This document shows positions 10,018 through 18,668 of a stretch of DNA of 64,000 nucleotides, in pieces. The stretch is from the NCBI RefSeq assembly GCF_019880555.1, contig NZ_JAINVU010000005.1, positions 62,001 through 126,000 of the forward strand. Direction: 5' to 3'. A model generated the notes under the pieces. The model saw only the letters and a program-made list of their open reading frames with translations. It was not told where the DNA came from and ran no database searches. The number at the start of each line of letters is the position of its first letter. Within the stretch, counting starts at the first letter, position 1. A program made the translations under genes and the position numbers. Source of the stretch: Hephaestia mangrovi. GTDB lineage: Bacteria; Pseudomonadota; Alphaproteobacteria; Sphingomonadales; Sphingomonadaceae.

Positions 10018-10285
10018 TTTTCTCGAGGCGCTCAATCGCTCGGGGTTCATCAACCCGTTGCTCACCGGGTCGCTGTTGGTGGGCGGCGCGGCGATGATGA
10101 TCGACCGGTGGGCGCCGCTCGGCCTCCTACTGCTCGCCCCCTCGGTGGTCGTGATCGCCTGTTTCCACTGGGTGCTGACGCATAGCTACATCTGGGGCAG
10201 CATCTGGCCGATTTGGTGGGCGATCCTCGCTTGGCATTATCGCCATGTTTTCGCCCGGCTGTGGGAACGGAGAGCGGTCGATTAG
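9869..10285 (+). CDS. Small integral membrane protein, unknown function
   Basis: 138 residues from ATG 9869 (MTDLRGKRWIDRGWT), preceded by GGGGGAA at a good distance; a GTG at 9854 is possible but less likely. There are four predicted membrane segments: IARCLFGLVFIALTLMVLIE, a segment near NPLLTGSLLVGGAAMM, LGLLLLAPSVVVIACFH, and WPIWWAILAWHYRHVF. The overall shape recalls DoxX-like or other small quinone/redox-associated membrane proteins, but no diagnostic motif is visible, so no function is assigned. It converges with the kinase gene, the two stops being 12 bases apart. Confidence 0.7.
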   Translation: MTDLRGKRWIDRGWTIARCLFGLVFIALTLMVLIEFGDTQPPAGGPAANDFLEALNRSGFINPLLTGSLLVGGAAMMIDRWAPLGLLLLAPSVVVIACFHWVLTHSYIWGSIWPIWWAILAWHYRHVFARLWERRAVD

Positions 10286-10297
10286 CGAATCTGCCGC

Positions 10298-13057
10298 TCA
10301 GTCTCGACTCTTGGCGACGTTACCGCTTGCCGCGCGGTTGACGAGCGCACTCAGCTTTTCGAACTTGCGGTGCTGGAAGAAATCCGCCTGCGGCGAGGCA
10401 TAAGCAAGGGTTGCTGCTCGGAGGCTTCCGGCGGCATCCGTCCAGCGGCCGGCGTGAACGGCGATTTCAGCCTCAGCCAGATCGATGTTCGCGCCCCAGT
10501 TCGGGTCCGACGCCAGTTCGGCAACCGCTTTGCGATCGACATGCGCAATGAGGGGCGCAGCGGCGGCATCTTGTCCCGCTTCGATAAGGCATTGCGCCAG
10601 CGAGGTGGCGACACCCTGGGTCAGTGCCGCCTTGGCCCCGAACGCCTCCAGCGAGGCGCGATAGGCCTTGCGCGCGTCGGCAACGCCGCTGGCGATATCG
10701 GGCGCGCGGCATTCGGACGTCGCCATGTCCGCCAGCGCCCCGATAGTGCGGAAAGCATGGAGTCCCTGGTGCCGCAGCGCGATCGCATAGAGCGTCCGGC
10801 CGTCGGCGATCGACGCGCGGTAATCGCCGAGATCGCCATAGGCCTCCACACGTGCGGCCAGCGTCTGCTGGACGAGTCGATGATCCTGGCCGAGCTGTTG
10901 GCGCATCAACGGCAACACCGCCGACAGCGTCGCGATCGCATCGGCGAAACGGCGCTGGTAAAGATAGGCTTGGCCGAGGTTCATCCTCAATAACAGAACG
11001 TCGGGATTGGTGGGGCCAAGCAAGCGCGTCTGCGCCGCGAGCAGATGGCGAATCTCGGCCTCGGCGCCCTTGCCGTCGCCGAGCCGGATCAGCGTGAAGG
11101 CGTGGCGCTGGTGAAAATCGTTCCTGGCACGCGCATCGAACACCGCCGGCATGGTATCGGCAAGCCGCGCAGCAAGGCCGAACTGATCGCGCGAGACGTG
11201 GACGTCGCCTCCCGCCAACTCAGCCATACCCCGCGCCGAGGCCAGCCAGACGCGCTCTTCCGGATCGATCCGGTTTTCGTCCCGGGGCAGGCGCGACCGC
11301 TCCCGGGCGATAATCTGGCGTGCCCGCTCGACCGAGCCTTGCGTGTAGGACAGCGCCTCCATCGAGGCATGTTGCAGTCGCGCAATCGCTGCCGCCTTGC
11401 TGTCTGCGGCCCCCGCGCGAGCATAAGCGGTGTCGGCCTCGGCGTAAGCGCGCCGCGCCGCCGTCCAGTCGGATTGCTGGACGTAGACGCGGGCGAGCGT
11501 GTGATAGAGCCGCGCGGCGACCAGCGGCGCATCGCCGAAGCGCCGGGCGATCTCGGGTTCGGCGCGGCGGGTGGCGTCAATCAGCGTCTCGCCGGCATTG
11601 CCGCTTTTCGACGGATCGCCTCGCGCCAGCAAGTCATCGGTAAGGAAGCCGTTGATGGCGGTCGCAATTGCTGTCTGGCGTTGCGCCTCGTCGCGTTCGT
11701 GCGCCGCCTGCCATGCGGCGACCGTCGTGCCGGCGGTGCCGAGAATGAGCGCGGCACCGGCGGCGATCACCCAGGGGCGGCGTGCGCGCGCGCGTTCGGC
11801 TTCTCGCCGGATGCGATCCGCCTCTCGCTGCTCTGCCGCGACGCGTTCTGCCTCGGCACGGCGTGTGTCCAGGGCGGCAAGATTGTCGGCGAACAAATCC
11901 GCCGATACGAAACGGTCCGCCGGATCGAGTGCGCAGGCGCGGGCGATGTCGTCGCTCAGTAGCTGATCGTCGATAGCCGCCTCCCAGCCCGGCGTGAGCG
12001 GGCGGTGCAGGTCGCCGACCACGAGCTGGAACAGGATCAGGCCCAGGGCATAGATATCGGAGGCGACCGACGGCGCCCCGTCGCCGATCAACTCGGGCGC
12101 CAGATAGAATGGCGTACCGGCCGGCGAAGGTGCGCCACCATCGGGGGATTCGGTCATCGTCATGCCGGTCACCGCGGCGGCGCGCAGCCGGGGATGATCG
12201 AGCAGCACCGAGCTGCCGAAATCGATCACGCGGATATCGGGCGATCCGGTCTGCATCGACACCAGCAGGTTCGACGGCTTCAGATCGAGATGCAGCACGC
12301 CGAGCGCGTGCGCCGCGCCGACCGCGCGCACCGCTTGCTCGACCAGCGCGATCCGCCCGGTGCGACCAATGCCGGCACCATATTTCACGAACCACTGACC
12401 CAGATCCGTTCCGCCGTCGGAGAAGGCGAGCCAGGCGGGAACGCGATCGAATGCTTGCGCCACCGGCACCACGAACCGCGCCGGGCCGTCGCCGATCGCG
12501 GCAAGCACCTGGCCCGCGCGCGCCTCGCGCTTGAGCTGACGCAGCCGGCCGGGCGTTTCGGCGAACTTGAAGACGCGCGTCTCCCCCGCTTCCGAACGGG
12601 CGAGCCAGACGTCATCGGCGTCGCCCCGCGCCAAAACCCGATCGAGCTGCCAGCCAGACGCTCCGGGCACGTGGTCGCCCGGCGCGAACCCGATCAACGG
12701 GCGGTCGCTGGCCTCGGTCAGTTGCACGTCAGCATCACCGGCGATGCGATAGCCGAGCCGCGGCACGGTCTCGACGATCGCCGCCGCCTCGCCCAGCGCG
12801 CGGCGAAGCTTGGCGATCGCGGTCGGCAGCGAGGCGGGCACCACGGTGACGCCCGGCCAGACGAGATCGAGCAGTTCGTCCTTGGTGACAACTTCGCCGG
12901 CGCGGTGGAGCAGCGCAAGCAGCAATTCCATCGGTTTTTGCTCGATATCGACCTCGCGGCCGGCGACACGCAGCCGCCAATCCGATTCGTCGACCGAAAC
13001 CGTGCCGACATTCCAGATCAGCCGGCCATGCCCGGAATTCCCGGATTTGCGCGACAT
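10298..13057 (-). CDS. Winged-helix / Ser-Thr protein kinase / TPR fusion protein
   Basis: 919 residues. Residues about 10-107 form an OmpR/CadC-type winged-helix DNA-binding domain (KPMELLLALLHRAGEVVTKD ... IVETVPRLGYRIAG). Residues about 130-395 form a Hanks-type kinase with a degenerate glycine loop (LARGDADDVWLA), a lysine in RVFKFA, catalytic loop HLDLKPSN, metal-binding DFG (VIDFGSS) and YLAPE. A charged coiled coil (AEAERVAAEQREADRIRREA) precedes one membrane helix (WVIAAGAALILGTAGTTVAAW without its last residue), then a C-terminal TPR-rich region of about 450 residues. The HRD arginine is Leu, so activation-loop control is probably unlike that of RD kinases. Similar fusions are known in proteobacteria; target and signal are unknown. 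With one helix between kinase and TPR, the DNA-binding and kinase parts are probably cytoplasmic and the TPR part periplasmic. Confidence 0.88.
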   Translation of the reverse strand: MSRKSGNSGHGRLIWNVGTVSVDESDWRLRVAGREVDIEQKPMELLLALLHRAGEVVTKDELLDLVWPGVTVVPASLPTAIAKLRRALGEAAAIVETVPRLGYRIAGDADVQLTEASDRPLIGFAPGDHVPGASGWQLDRVLARGDADDVWLARSEAGETRVFKFAETPGRLRQLKREARAGQVLAAIGDGPARFVVPVAQAFDRVPAWLAFSDGGTDLGQWFVKYGAGIGRTGRIALVEQAVRAVGAAHALGVLHLDLKPSNLLVSMQTGSPDIRVIDFGSSVLLDHPRLRAAAVTGMTMTESPDGGAPSPAGTPFYLAPELIGDGAPSVASDIYALGLILFQLVVGDLHRPLTPGWEAAIDDQLLSDDIARACALDPADRFVSADLFADNLAALDTRRAEAERVAAEQREADRIRREAERARARRPWVIAAGAALILGTAGTTVAAWQAAHERDEAQRQTAIATAINGFLTDDLLARGDPSKSGNAGETLIDATRRAEPEIARRFGDAPLVAARLYHTLARVYVQQSDWTAARRAYAEADTAYARAGAADSKAAAIARLQHASMEALSYTQGSVERARQIIARERSRLPRDENRIDPEERVWLASARGMAELAGGDVHVSRDQFGLAARLADTMPAVFDARARNDFHQRHAFTLIRLGDGKGAEAEIRHLLAAQTRLLGPTNPDVLLLRMNLGQAYLYQRRFADAIATLSAVLPLMRQQLGQDHRLVQQTLAARVEAYGDLGDYRASIADGRTLYAIALRHQGLHAFRTIGALADMATSECRAPDIASGVADARKAYRASLEAFGAKAALTQGVATSLAQCLIEAGQDAAAAPLIAHVDRKAVAELASDPNWGANIDLAEAEIAVHAGRWTDAAGSLRAATLAYASPQADFFQHRKFEKLSALVNRAASGNVAKSRD

Positions 13058-13161
13058 CTTGCCCCCCGGCGACGCTTCATAACTTCTTGATGAGCGCTAC
13101 AGGGCGATCACAGCATATCTTGTTGCGGCTGATCAACGATCCTTTTGGACAGGAGGGCACG

Positions 13162-13887
13162 ATGAAGGGACGGGTTCTTGGGTTTTCCGCCGATACCGGC
13201 ACCGGCATCATCAACGGCGAGGACGGGCGACGCTATGCTTTCACGACCGCTGACTGGCAGGCGGGGCAGCCGGTCGACGCGGGTGTCCGCGTCGACTTCG
13301 AAGCCGAGGGCGGGACGGCCAGGGGAATCTATGCCGATGCCGGCGCGGGGGGCGTGGACGTCGCCGTGCTGGCGGCGTCGCCGGCGATCGGCAAGGCCAG
13401 GGCGCTGCTGACCAGCACGATCGCCGCCCCGATCGCGATCGGGGTGCTGCTTGCCTGCGTTCTTCCGGCGCTGACGATGCCACAAAAGAGCGTGTCGCTG
13501 TTCGACCTGCCGTCGATCCTCTCGCTGGCCAAGCCGTTCGGCGCGCTCGACGGCGATGGCGGCGGGGGCGGCCCCAGCGCCGGGTTCAAGCTGTTCCTGA
13601 TGCTGCGGTTCGCGGCGCCTTTGCTCGCGCTCGGGTTGCTCTGGCAGTCATGGAAGGGTGCATCGCTGCGTCTGGTCACGCTGGCGACCGGCACCGCGGC
13701 GATCGTCGCCTTCCTGCTGGTGCTACTGGTCAAGACCGGCCTCACCTCGGCCAGCGGTCCATTCGGCGCCGCCCTGGGGCAGGTCATCGGCACCGGGATC
13801 GGCGCCTGGCTGCTGCTGCTGAGCGGGATCGGCCTGATCCTGGCCGGGCTGGGCAAGATCGGCAAGCCGCTCGATCGCGACCGCTGA
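13162..13887 (+). CDS. Cold-shock-like domain fused to a multi-pass membrane region
   Basis: 241 residues from ATG 13162, preceded by AGGAGGGCACG; the frame is open further upstream but this start has the good ribosome binding site. Residues 1-60 (MKGRVLGFSADTGTGIING, later AGVRVDFEAEGGTARGIY) resemble an OB-fold cold-shock domain, although the aromatic RNA-binding motifs are weak. Four hydrophobic segments follow: TIAAPIAIGVLLACVLPALT, FLMLRFAAPLLALGLLW, TLATGTAAIVAFLLVLLV, and IGAWLLLLSGIGLILAGL. Soluble CSD-membrane fusions of this kind are commonly annotated as DUF proteins; function is unknown. It lies 19 bases upstream of the next gene, probably co-transcribed. Confidence 0.75.
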   Translation: MKGRVLGFSADTGTGIINGEDGRRYAFTTADWQAGQPVDAGVRVDFEAEGGTARGIYADAGAGGVDVAVLAASPAIGKARALLTSTIAAPIAIGVLLACVLPALTMPQKSVSLFDLPSILSLAKPFGALDGDGGGGGPSAGFKLFLMLRFAAPLLALGLLWQSWKGASLRLVTLATGTAAIVAFLLVLLVKTGLTSASGPFGAALGQVIGTGIGAWLLLLSGIGLILAGLGKIGKPLDRDR

Positions 13888-13906
13888 ATCGACACGAGAG
13901 GCGAGA

Positions 13907-14935
13907 ATGTTGCGCAACACAAGGATCAACATTGCGGCATTGATTTTCGGCACCGCGATTGTCGTCGCGCCGGTCGTTGCATCGGCCGGGCCGGCAAAAC
14001 CCTTGCCGCCTCAGGTCCGCGCCTATTTCGACACGGCGGTCAAGGAATGCCACGATGCCGGTGATCGCCTTCGTGTCACCGACGATACCAGCTTCGCCGA
14101 GGCGGCTGATTTCAACGGCGATGGCCATTCCGATTATGTCATCCACTATGCATCGCTCTATTGCCCCGCGCTGGGCGCCAGCGAATATTGCGGGTCCGCC
14201 GGCTGCCAGGTCGCGATCCTCGTTTCCGAGGGCGACCGGCTGCGCGAGGTGGCCGGCGACAATTATCAGGGCTTTGTCATCACCGCCCCGGTCAACGGCC
14301 GGCAGGACATCGAGGTGGCGGCGCATGGAACCTACTGCGGCCACAAGACCGGCGCGGACACGTGCTTCGGCATCATGCGGTGGACGCCGAAGGGATTCGT
14401 CACGACGTACACCAAGACCGAGCCGGCGGCGCTCGACGCGGCGCTTGAGGGGGCACCCGCGGATGATGACGACCGTCCCGACAAAAACCCAAAATACGAC
14501 TGGAAGCTCAGCGGTCCTGTCGCCGGCAAGAGCGGCCCCTCGATTGCCATGTCAGATGGCTCGCTCAAGCGCCCCAAGACCGTGGTCGCCTGCGCCGAGA
14601 ACATGCCCGTGATCGTGGTGGCGTTTCCGCCGGGCGGCACGGCACCGCCGGTGGGAGTCCCCGTGATGATCGAGATCGGCGATCCGGGACCGAGCTCTCC
14701 CAATGCCGACCTGGTTCTGCAGCCGGTGAAGGAAAAGCTCGCCTATATCGGACAGCTCTCGCGCGCCGCGCTCGCCCTCATGCAGGCCGCCGGCAAGCAG
14801 GATTATGCTGTAGTGCCCGCGGCCTGGACGATCGCCAGCAGAGATTACTGGATCGACATGCCGCCACTATCGCTCACGCATTTCAACGAAACTTCGAAAG
14901 CGGTCCTCGGCGCCTGCGCCGCCGGCTTGCGGTGA
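13907..14935 (+). CDS. Exported hypothetical protein
   Basis: 342 residues. A signal peptide is visible (IAALIFGTAIVVAPVVASAG). The mature part contains an aspartate-rich loop like those of FG-GAP/VCBS calcium sites (AADFNGDGHSDYVIHY) followed by a Cys-rich stretch (YCP, EYCGSAGCQ, TYCGHKTGADTCF) that could form disulfides in the periplasm. The C-terminal half has no motif I recognise. ATG at 13907 follows GAGAGGCGAGA. Probably in one transcript with the preceding membrane protein. Function unknown. Confidence 0.75.
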   Translation: MLRNTRINIAALIFGTAIVVAPVVASAGPAKPLPPQVRAYFDTAVKECHDAGDRLRVTDDTSFAEAADFNGDGHSDYVIHYASLYCPALGASEYCGSAGCQVAILVSEGDRLREVAGDNYQGFVITAPVNGRQDIEVAAHGTYCGHKTGADTCFGIMRWTPKGFVTTYTKTEPAALDAALEGAPADDDDRPDKNPKYDWKLSGPVAGKSGPSIAMSDGSLKRPKTVVACAENMPVIVVAFPPGGTAPPVGVPVMIEIGDPGPSSPNADLVLQPVKEKLAYIGQLSRAALALMQAAGKQDYAVVPAAWTIASRDYWIDMPPLSLTHFNETSKAVLGACAAGLR

Positions 14936-15355
14936 ACGCCGAGGGAAAAACCAAGGCAGCGCTTGTCCTTGCGCCGGTTCGCTTCGCCAATGCCGCTTGT
15001 GTGAATGTACTACCGCGTCGAGAGAGGCCATTTATCTACTTGAGCGACTACTTTGTCGGCGGCCCCCTGATAGGAGCGTTGGTTCAAACGAAAGGCGGCT
15101 TCCCCCGTTCTCGCACCTAGAACTGGACAAACGGCAAACGGCCCAGTCCCAGTCCCAGTCAATCCGGGCACCGACATTGCGATGAATGTAGGGCGGCTTT
15201 CGACAAGTTCATGGAAGCCCGGGAACGTCGGCTATGTCGGCGGTTCCGGACTGCTCGTCGCCGCCGAACGCCATCGCACCCATGGCGCAGGTCCAGCAGC
15301 ACAGAAATATGAAGTCTAGCTTTACAGTTTTCCTTTTTATCGCTATCAAGCGTGT
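14936..15355. other. Intergenic region with one dispersed repeat copy
   Basis: 420 bases without a credible gene. Positions 15183-15250 (TGAATGTAGGGCGGCTTTCG, then GGGAACGTCGGCTATGTCGG) match the dispersed intergenic repeat family described in the findings. The last 60 bases are AT-richer (TTTACAGTTTTCCTTTTTAT near 15321) and probably hold the promoter of the MarR operon. Confidence 0.5.
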
Positions 15356-15808
15356 ATGGAGCGGCCCGCCGAAGATTCACGATCCTTGCTTGTCGATGGG
15401 CTTGCCCGCGACCTGCGCAGCCTCGCCGGCAAACTGAAGCGCCGCCTGCGGGAGCAGTCCGGTGCCGGCGACATGTCGCTATCGCAAATCGCGGTGCTGC
15501 TGAGGCTTGAGAAGGAGGGCCCCGCCACGACCTCCAGCCTCGCACGAGCGGAGGGAATGCGTCCGCAGTCGATGGGCGCGGTGATCGCCGCACTGGAGAA
15601 CGCCGGGCTGATTGCCGGCAGGCCCGATCCCCACGATGGCCGGCGGATTATCCTGTCGCTGACCGATACCTGCAGGACATGGATCGAGCAAGGTCGCGCC
15701 GCCCGTCAGGATTGGCTGTGCCGCACCATCGAAGCCCGCTTCTCACCGGCTGAACAGGAGCAACTTGCCGCCGCGCTTGGACTGCTCGGTCGCCTCGTCG
15801 ACGATTGA
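15356..15808 (+). CDS. MarR-family transcriptional regulator
   Basis: 150 residues, usual MarR length. The winged helix is visible: LSQIAVLLRLEKEGPATTSS (helix 2 to 3), LARAEGMRPQSMGAVIAAL (recognition helix), then the wing AGRPDPHDGRRIILSLTD, which contains the family's conserved D-x-R-G/R element. MarR proteins act as dimeric ligand-responsive repressors, often of adjacent efflux genes. Here the isochorismatase-like gene starts 22 bases downstream and an MFS exporter is third in the same run, so it most likely autoregulates this operon. ATG/TTG choice near 15356 is not fully certain. Confidence 0.88.
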   Translation: MERPAEDSRSLLVDGLARDLRSLAGKLKRRLREQSGAGDMSLSQIAVLLRLEKEGPATTSSLARAEGMRPQSMGAVIAALENAGLIAGRPDPHDGRRIILSLTDTCRTWIEQGRAARQDWLCRTIEARFSPAEQEQLAAALGLLGRLVDD

Positions 15809-15830
15809 CATTATTCTAAGGAGGACAGCC

Positions 15831-16409
15831 ATGCCGCTTACAACGATCGATCCCAACGTGGCGCTGATCATCGTCGATCTCCAGAAGGGGATCGTTGGGT
15901 TCCCCACGGTTGACCCAATCGACGGCGTAATCAGCCGCAATGGGGCGCTCGCCAAGGCGTTTCGCGGCCATCACCTGCCGGTGGTTCTCGTCAATGTCGT
16001 GGGCGGTGCGCCGGGACGCACGGAGACGCGGAGCCGTATGCCCGGCACCTTGCCCGACGATTTCGCCGAAATCATCCCCGAACTCGACCAGCAGGCGGAC
16101 GACCTACTGGTGACCAAGCGCAGCTGGGGCGCTTTTGCCGGCACCGATCTCGATCATCGACTGAAGGCGCTCGATGTGACGCAGGTCGTCGTCACCGGCG
16201 TTGCCACCGCGACAGGCGTCGAGGCGACCGCACGCCAGGCTTATGAAGCTGGCTACAACGTCACGCTGGCGCTCGACGCGATGACCGATACGCGCGCCGA
16301 GGCACAGGATTACAGCATCCGCCATGTCTTCCCGCGATTGGGAGAGACCGGCACGACCGAGGAGGTAATCGCCTTGCTTGAAAGAACTCGCTGCGATGCC
16401 CTGGCTTGA
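15831..16409 (+). CDS. Isochorismatase-like cysteine hydrolase family protein lacking the catalytic Cys
   Basis: 192 residues from ATG 15831 with a strong site AAGGAGG nine bases upstream. The fold is that of the isochorismatase/nicotinamidase superfamily: Asp in LIIVDLQKGI, Lys in VTKRSWGAFAGTDLD, and the cis-peptide/nucleophile segment GVATATGVEATAR. In active hydrolases the last segment carries a cysteine (GVxTxxCVExTAR); here that position is Gly. A subgroup with Gly at this place exists in many bacteria and its activity is unclear. Second gene of the MarR-MFS operon. A detoxifying or non-hydrolytic role is possible; I assign none. Confidence 0.88.
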   Translation: MPLTTIDPNVALIIVDLQKGIVGFPTVDPIDGVISRNGALAKAFRGHHLPVVLVNVVGGAPGRTETRSRMPGTLPDDFAEIIPELDQQADDLLVTKRSWGAFAGTDLDHRLKALDVTQVVVTGVATATGVEATARQAYEAGYNVTLALDAMTDTRAEAQDYSIRHVFPRLGETGTTEEVIALLERTRCDALA

Positions 16410-16725
16410 TCTGGTCGCCTGGTTTGTCGGCGGCGCCGTTCTGATCAACGCCGTGCCGCATCTGGTCAGCGGCCTGACCGGGCGTCCCTTCCAGACCCCC
16501 TTCGCCGATCCCCCGGGTGGAGGACTCTCCTCGGCAACGGTGAACGTGCTGTGGGGCTTCGGTAATCTCGTGATCGCCTATCTGTTGATCTGCCATGTCG
16601 GCGCGTTCGATCTTCGCGCCATCAGCGATATCGTCGCGCTTGGCCTCGGCATGCTGTTGATCTGCCTGTTTTCCGCCCGCCATTTCGGGCGCTTCCATGG
16701 CGGCGACCTGACGACGCGGCCATGA
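16396..16725 (+). CDS. Small membrane protein of MarR-MFS operon
   Basis: 109 residues from ATG 16396 (MPWLDLVAWFVGGAVLINAV), overlapping the previous stop by 14 bases; a TTG at 16378 is an alternative. Three hydrophobic stretches: VAWFVGGAVLINAVPHLV, VNVLWGFGNLVIAYLLIC, and IVALGLGMLLICLFSA. It resembles widespread uncharacterised membrane proteins of about 110 residues that begin with a conserved NAxPHxxxGxxG-like segment (here NAVPHLVSGLTG). The stop overlaps the start of the MFS gene (ATGA), indicating translational coupling. Confidence 0.75.
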   Translation: MPWLDLVAWFVGGAVLINAVPHLVSGLTGRPFQTPFADPPGGGLSSATVNVLWGFGNLVIAYLLICHVGAFDLRAISDIVALGLGMLLICLFSARHFGRFHGGDLTTRP

Positions 16726-18005
16726 CCGCCAGGTGGCGGCGAACCTTCCGGTCGCTGAGAAGCCACAACTATCGCATCTGGATCGCCGGCGCGTTCTTCT
16801 CCAACATCGGCACCTGGGTACAGCGCACCGGACAGGACTGGCTGGTGCTGACGCAACTGACCCACCACAGCGCGTCGGCGGTCGGCCTGGTGATGGCCTT
16901 GCAGTTCGCCCCGCAGTTCCTGCTGCTGCCGTGGACCGGTTTCGCCGCGGATCATCTCAACCAGCGCAAGCTGCTGATCGCCACGCAGGCGGCGATGGGG
17001 GTGCTCGCGCTGGCGCTGGGGCTCCTCACCGTCACCGGCCTGGTGCGCTTGTGGCATGTCTATGTCTTTGCGTTCCTGTCGGGCAGCGCCGCGGCGTTCG
17101 ACGCGCCGGTGCGCCAGGTCTTCGTCGCCGAACTCGTCGGTGACGAAGACCTTTCGAACGCCGTCGCGCTCAACTCCACCTCATTCAACAGCGCGCGGAT
17201 GATAGGTCCTGCGGTCGCCGGCATCGTCATCGCGTCGGTCGGCACCGGCTGGGCGTTCGTCATCAATGGCACCTCCTTTATCGCGGTGCTGATCTCGCTG
17301 GGGCTTCTCCGGGTCATCGAACTCCATCCGCGCGAGCGCGCCGTACGCACCCGCGGCAGCTTCACCGAGGGCTTCCGCTATGCTTGGCGCCGCCGCGATC
17401 TCCGCGCGACGCTGATCATGCTGTTCCTGATCGGCACCTTCGGGCTCAACTTCCCGATCTTCATCTCGACCATGGCGGTCGGCGTATTCCATACCGACGC
17501 CGGCGGCTTTGGCCTGTTGTCCTCGGCGATGGCAGTCGGCACGGTATCGGGCGCGCTGATCAGCGCCGGGCGCGAGCGGCCGCGCTTCGAAACGTTGCTC
17601 GGCGCGGCGACGCTGTTTGGCATCGGCTGCACGCTGGCGGCGATCGCGCCGCTCTACTGGACCTTCGCTGCCGCGCTGGCGGTGGTCGGCGTCGCGGCGC
17701 TGAGCTTCACCAATACCACGAACAGTCTGATGCAGCTTTCGACCGAGCCGGCAATGCGCGGCCGCGTGATGGCGCTCCGCATCGGCATCGCGCTTGGCGG
17801 AACGCCGATCGGTGCCCCGATCGTCGGGGCGGTCGCGGACCATCTCGGGCCACGCTGGGCGCTTGGCGTCGGTGCCATGTCGGGCTTCGCCGCGGCGTCG
17901 GTTGCGGCTTACGCGATGATACGCCGATCCCATGGAACTCAGCAGATCGCCGCGATTCGGCGTTGCGCAACAGAAGGATCGACCAGCCGCACGAATGATC
18001 GATAG
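16722..18005 (+). CDS. MFS exporter (EntS-like, MFS_3 group)
   Basis: 427 residues with about twelve hydrophobic segments. The N-terminus FRSLRSHNYRIWIAGAFFSN, GTWVQRTGQDWLVLTQLT and the loop FAADHLNQRKLL (motif A-like) are typical of the EntS/MFS_3 exporter group. The start overlaps the preceding stop by four bases (ATGA). Such proteins export siderophores, drugs or other small molecules by proton antiport in the inner membrane. Control by the upstream MarR gene is likely, so an inducible efflux role is the simplest reading. The C-terminal 25 residues are polar and less conserved-looking. Substrate unknown. Confidence 0.9.
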   Translation: MTARWRRTFRSLRSHNYRIWIAGAFFSNIGTWVQRTGQDWLVLTQLTHHSASAVGLVMALQFAPQFLLLPWTGFAADHLNQRKLLIATQAAMGVLALALGLLTVTGLVRLWHVYVFAFLSGSAAAFDAPVRQVFVAELVGDEDLSNAVALNSTSFNSARMIGPAVAGIVIASVGTGWAFVINGTSFIAVLISLGLLRVIELHPRERAVRTRGSFTEGFRYAWRRRDLRATLIMLFLIGTFGLNFPIFISTMAVGVFHTDAGGFGLLSSAMAVGTVSGALISAGRERPRFETLLGAATLFGIGCTLAAIAPLYWTFAAALAVVGVAALSFTNTTNSLMQLSTEPAMRGRVMALRIGIALGGTPIGAPIVGAVADHLGPRWALGVGAMSGFAAASVAAYAMIRRSHGTQQIAAIRRCATEGSTSRTNDR

Positions 18006-18072
18006 CCTTTGGGACGAGCAGTTGGCCCGAAAGCCACCAGAATGGGGGCGAATTTTTCATTACGCGGTCAAA

Positions 18073-18140
18073 TGAACAGAGGGCAGCTATCGGAATACGA
18101 AAAGCGGCACGGGAACGACCGAAATGTCGGCGGCTTCCGC
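18073..18140. repeat. Dispersed intergenic repeat copy
   Basis: Left part TGAACAGAGGGCAGCTATCG and right part CGACCGAAATGTCGGCGGCT, matching copies at 19677-19746 and 23238-23306 in order and spacing. It sits in the 270-base gap between the MFS gene and the His-rich gene. Confidence 0.6.
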
Positions 18141-18275
18141 CTTACCGGAATCGTCGATGAACACCGCCTGCATGCCAGGTTCATTATCCGCGCATCCGCG
18201 TGATCCTACTCTCATCCTATCATCAGGCATGACGATCGTCTCGATCGCCGCGCCCGACCGCGAAGGAGAGTAGTG

Positions 18276-18668
18276 ATGAAGCGTAAAGCGACCTTGATGA
18301 CGGGAGCGGCAGCCGCGACACTGGTCGCCGGGATTGCCTTTTCGACGCCGGCAATGGCCGATCCGATTCCGCGAGCAGCGAGCTATGCCGATCTGTTCGA
18401 GCCGGTCGCCGGCGCGCAGCAGCGTCTTGAAGCCGACGACGCGGCGCAGGTTCAGACGGTCCAGGATTGGCGGTATCGCGATGATCGATATCGCGATCAC
18501 CACCACCACCACCATCAGCGCTACGATCGCCGCTATTATGAGTCGCGTGGTTATTATTGGGACGGCTGGGGATGGGTGCCGCGGCCCGTCTATCACCATC
18601 ACCACCATCACCACCATCATCACCACCATCATCACCACCATCATAGCTATGACGGCGGCTGGAGATGA
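18276..18668 (+). CDS. Secreted histidine-rich protein
   Basis: 130 residues from ATG 18276, with AAGGAGAG upstream. A signal peptide (ATLVAGIAFSTPAMADP) precedes a small mature part. It contains a first run of six His (residues near 70), an Arg/Tyr-rich stretch (QRYDRRYYESRGYYWDGWGW) and a C-terminal run of 17 consecutive His before SYDGGWR. The codons alternate CAC and CAT, so the tract is not a simple homopolymer of one codon. Periplasmic His-rich proteins of this layout bind Ni, Co, Zn or Cu in other bacteria; metal buffering is inferred, not shown. The stop codon abuts the stop of the convergent gene at 18669. Confidence 0.82.
   Translation: MKRKATLMTGAAAATLVAGIAFSTPAMADPIPRAASYADLFEPVAGAQQRLEADDAAQVQTVQDWRYRDDRYRDHHHHHHQRYDRRYYESRGYYWDGWGWVPRPVYHHHHHHHHHHHHHHHHHSYDGGWR

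Noticed and set aside
18087..18644. Minus-strand frame with Met/Val-rich hydrophobic start
   Set aside because: Complement of the CAC/CAT histidine tract gives ATG/GTG codons; it only imitates membrane segments.
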